Origin: Thauera phenolivorans
GTDB taxonomy: Bacteria; Pseudomonadota; Gammaproteobacteria; Burkholderiales; Rhodocyclaceae
Direction: 5' to 3'
Length of the DNA: 37,606 bases
Assembly (NCBI RefSeq): GCF_001696715.1
Contig: NZ_MBFM01000001.1
Coordinates: forward strand, 220,367-257,972
Part shown: positions 36,761-37,606 of the stretch, piece after piece
How the letters are laid out: the number at the start of each line of letters is the position of its first letter
How positions within the stretch are numbered: the stretch's first letter is position 1
Notes under the pieces: model-generated
What the model saw: the letters and a program-made list of their open reading frames with translations, nothing else
What the model was told of the DNA's origin: nothing
The model's database searches: none
Position numbers and translations under genes: made by a program

Positions 36761-37606
36761 ATGATCGCGCAAGAGCTTGAAGTTAGCCTGCACATGGCCT
36801 TCGTCGAGGCACGGCAGAAGCGTCACGAGTTCATCACCGTCGAGCATCTGTTGCTCGCCCTGCTCGACAATCCGACCGCCGCCGAGGTGCTGCGCGCGTG
36901 CGCGGTCAATTTGGACGAGTTGCGGCGCGAACTGACGAATTTCATCGACGAACATACCCCGAAGGTCGAGGGTGGCGAGGAGATCGACACCCAGCCGACG
37001 CTCGGCTTCCAGCGCGTGATCCAGCGCGCGATCCTGCATGTGCAGTCCTCGGGCAAGAAGGAAGTGACCGGCGCCAACGTGCTGGTGGCGATCTTCGGCG
37101 AAAAGGACTCGCATGCGGTTTATTTCCTGCAGCGCCAGAACGTCTCCCGGCTCGACGTGGTGAATTTCATCTCCCACGGCATCGCCAAGAACCAGCAGGC
37201 CGGCGGCCAGCCGCAGGGTCGCGACGGCGAGCAGGCGGGCGATGAGCAGGACGAGAAGCAGGCCGGCGGCCCGCTCGAGAGCTATACCCAGAATCTCAAC
37301 CAGCAGGCGCTGGTGGGCAAGATCGATCCGCTGATCGGCCGCGAGAAGGAAGTCGAGCGCGTCATCCAGACCCTTTGCCGTCGGCGCAAGAACAACCCCC
37401 TGCTGGTCGGCGAGGCTGGCGTGGGCAAGACCGCGATTGCGGAAGGCCTGGCGCATCGCATCGTCCAGGGCCGTGTTCCCGAGGTGCTCGAGGAGGCGGA
37501 GGTGTTCGCACTCGACATGGGCGCCCTGCTCGCCGGGACCAAGTACCGAGGCGACTTCGAACAACGCCTGAAGGCGGTGATCAAGCAGCTGGTGGAGAAC
37601 CCGAAC
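36761..37606 (+). CDS. clpA: ATP-dependent Clp protease ATP-binding subunit ClpA (partial, 3' end outside window)
   Basis: The first 282 residues of the AAA+ unfoldase that works with ClpP and ClpS. The N-domain repeats (MIAQELEVSLHMAFVEARQ, HEFITVEHLLLALL) are followed by a Gln/Gly-rich linker near residues 145-170, then the first AAA domain with DPLIGREKEVERVIQ, Walker A GEAGVGKTA and LLAGTKYRGDFEQRLK. The start codon directly abuts the clpS stop, with GGAGGAGAA inside the end of clpS, so the two are translationally linked. The gene continues past the window edge. Confidence 0.97.
   Translation, partial: MIAQELEVSLHMAFVEARQKRHEFITVEHLLLALLDNPTAAEVLRACAVNLDELRRELTNFIDEHTPKVEGGEEIDTQPTLGFQRVIQRAILHVQSSGKKEVTGANVLVAIFGEKDSHAVYFLQRQNVSRLDVVNFISHGIAKNQQAGGQPQGRDGEQAGDEQDEKQAGGPLESYTQNLNQQALVGKIDPLIGREKEVERVIQTLCRRRKNNPLLVGEAGVGKTAIAEGLAHRIVQGRVPEVLEEAEVFALDMGALLAGTKYRGDFEQRLKAVIKQLVENPN

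Overview
The window reads as chromosomal DNA from a GC-rich betaproteobacterium of the Thauera/Azoarcus/Aromatoleum type (Rhodocyclales). This is inferred from the base composition, the soxCDYZAXB gene order, the glutaryl-CoA dehydrogenase module, the DUF4212 plus sodium:solute symporter pair, the coexistence of two isocitrate dehydrogenases with AceK, and housekeeping order such as radC-rpmB-rpmG and clpS-clpA. No species is proven. I see no rRNA, tRNA, CRISPR array, insertion sequence or phage gene. Coding density is high and most long alternative-frame ORFs are shadows of GC-rich genes.

Layout. 1-5500: a truncated TAXI-type TRAP binding protein, a divergent FAD oxidoreductase of the L-2-hydroxyglutarate oxidase family, then a glutarate module on the minus strand (gcdH and a class III CoA-transferase) with a divergent LysR regulator. 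A perfect dyad overlaps the predicted gcdH -35 box. 5690-11310: a run of membrane proteins (TauE/SafE exporter, DMT transporter, nucleoside-recognition/gate protein, LrgA/LrgB pair, BT1/MFS-like carrier). 11400-16430: an EF-G paralogue, an orphan DUF4212 small subunit, an unknown membrane protein, and a DUF4212 plus SSS symporter operon whose predicted promoter carries three helically phased CTTAC repeats. 16660-22470: dimeric NADP-IDH, monomeric NADP-IDH and divergent aceK.

22490-32140: the sulfur-oxidation island. The minus-strand series soxR-soxC-soxD-soxY-soxZ-soxA-soxX-soxB encodes a complete periplasmic thiosulfate-oxidising multienzyme system including sulfite dehydrogenase SoxCD. A divergent pair encodes flavocytochrome c sulfide dehydrogenase (cytochrome and FAD subunits), followed by a convergent diheme cytochrome c4. 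The soxR/fccA divergent region holds an exact TTGAT-N4-ATCAA FNR/Dnr-type box and several dyads that could be SoxR operators, suggesting joint control by reduced sulfur and oxygen or denitrification status. Two strong hairpins without U-tracts lie between cistrons (soxZ/soxA and soxX/soxB).

32250-37606: housekeeping genes: coaBC-dut-nudix on the minus strand, radC, rpmB-rpmG, a cold-shock protein with a long predicted leader, clpS and the N-terminal part of clpA, which runs off the end of the window. The best candidates for unreported biology are regulatory: the soxR/fccA control region, the CTTAC array of the symporter promoter, the gcdR/gcdH dyad, and the pairing of AceK with two unrelated IDHs.
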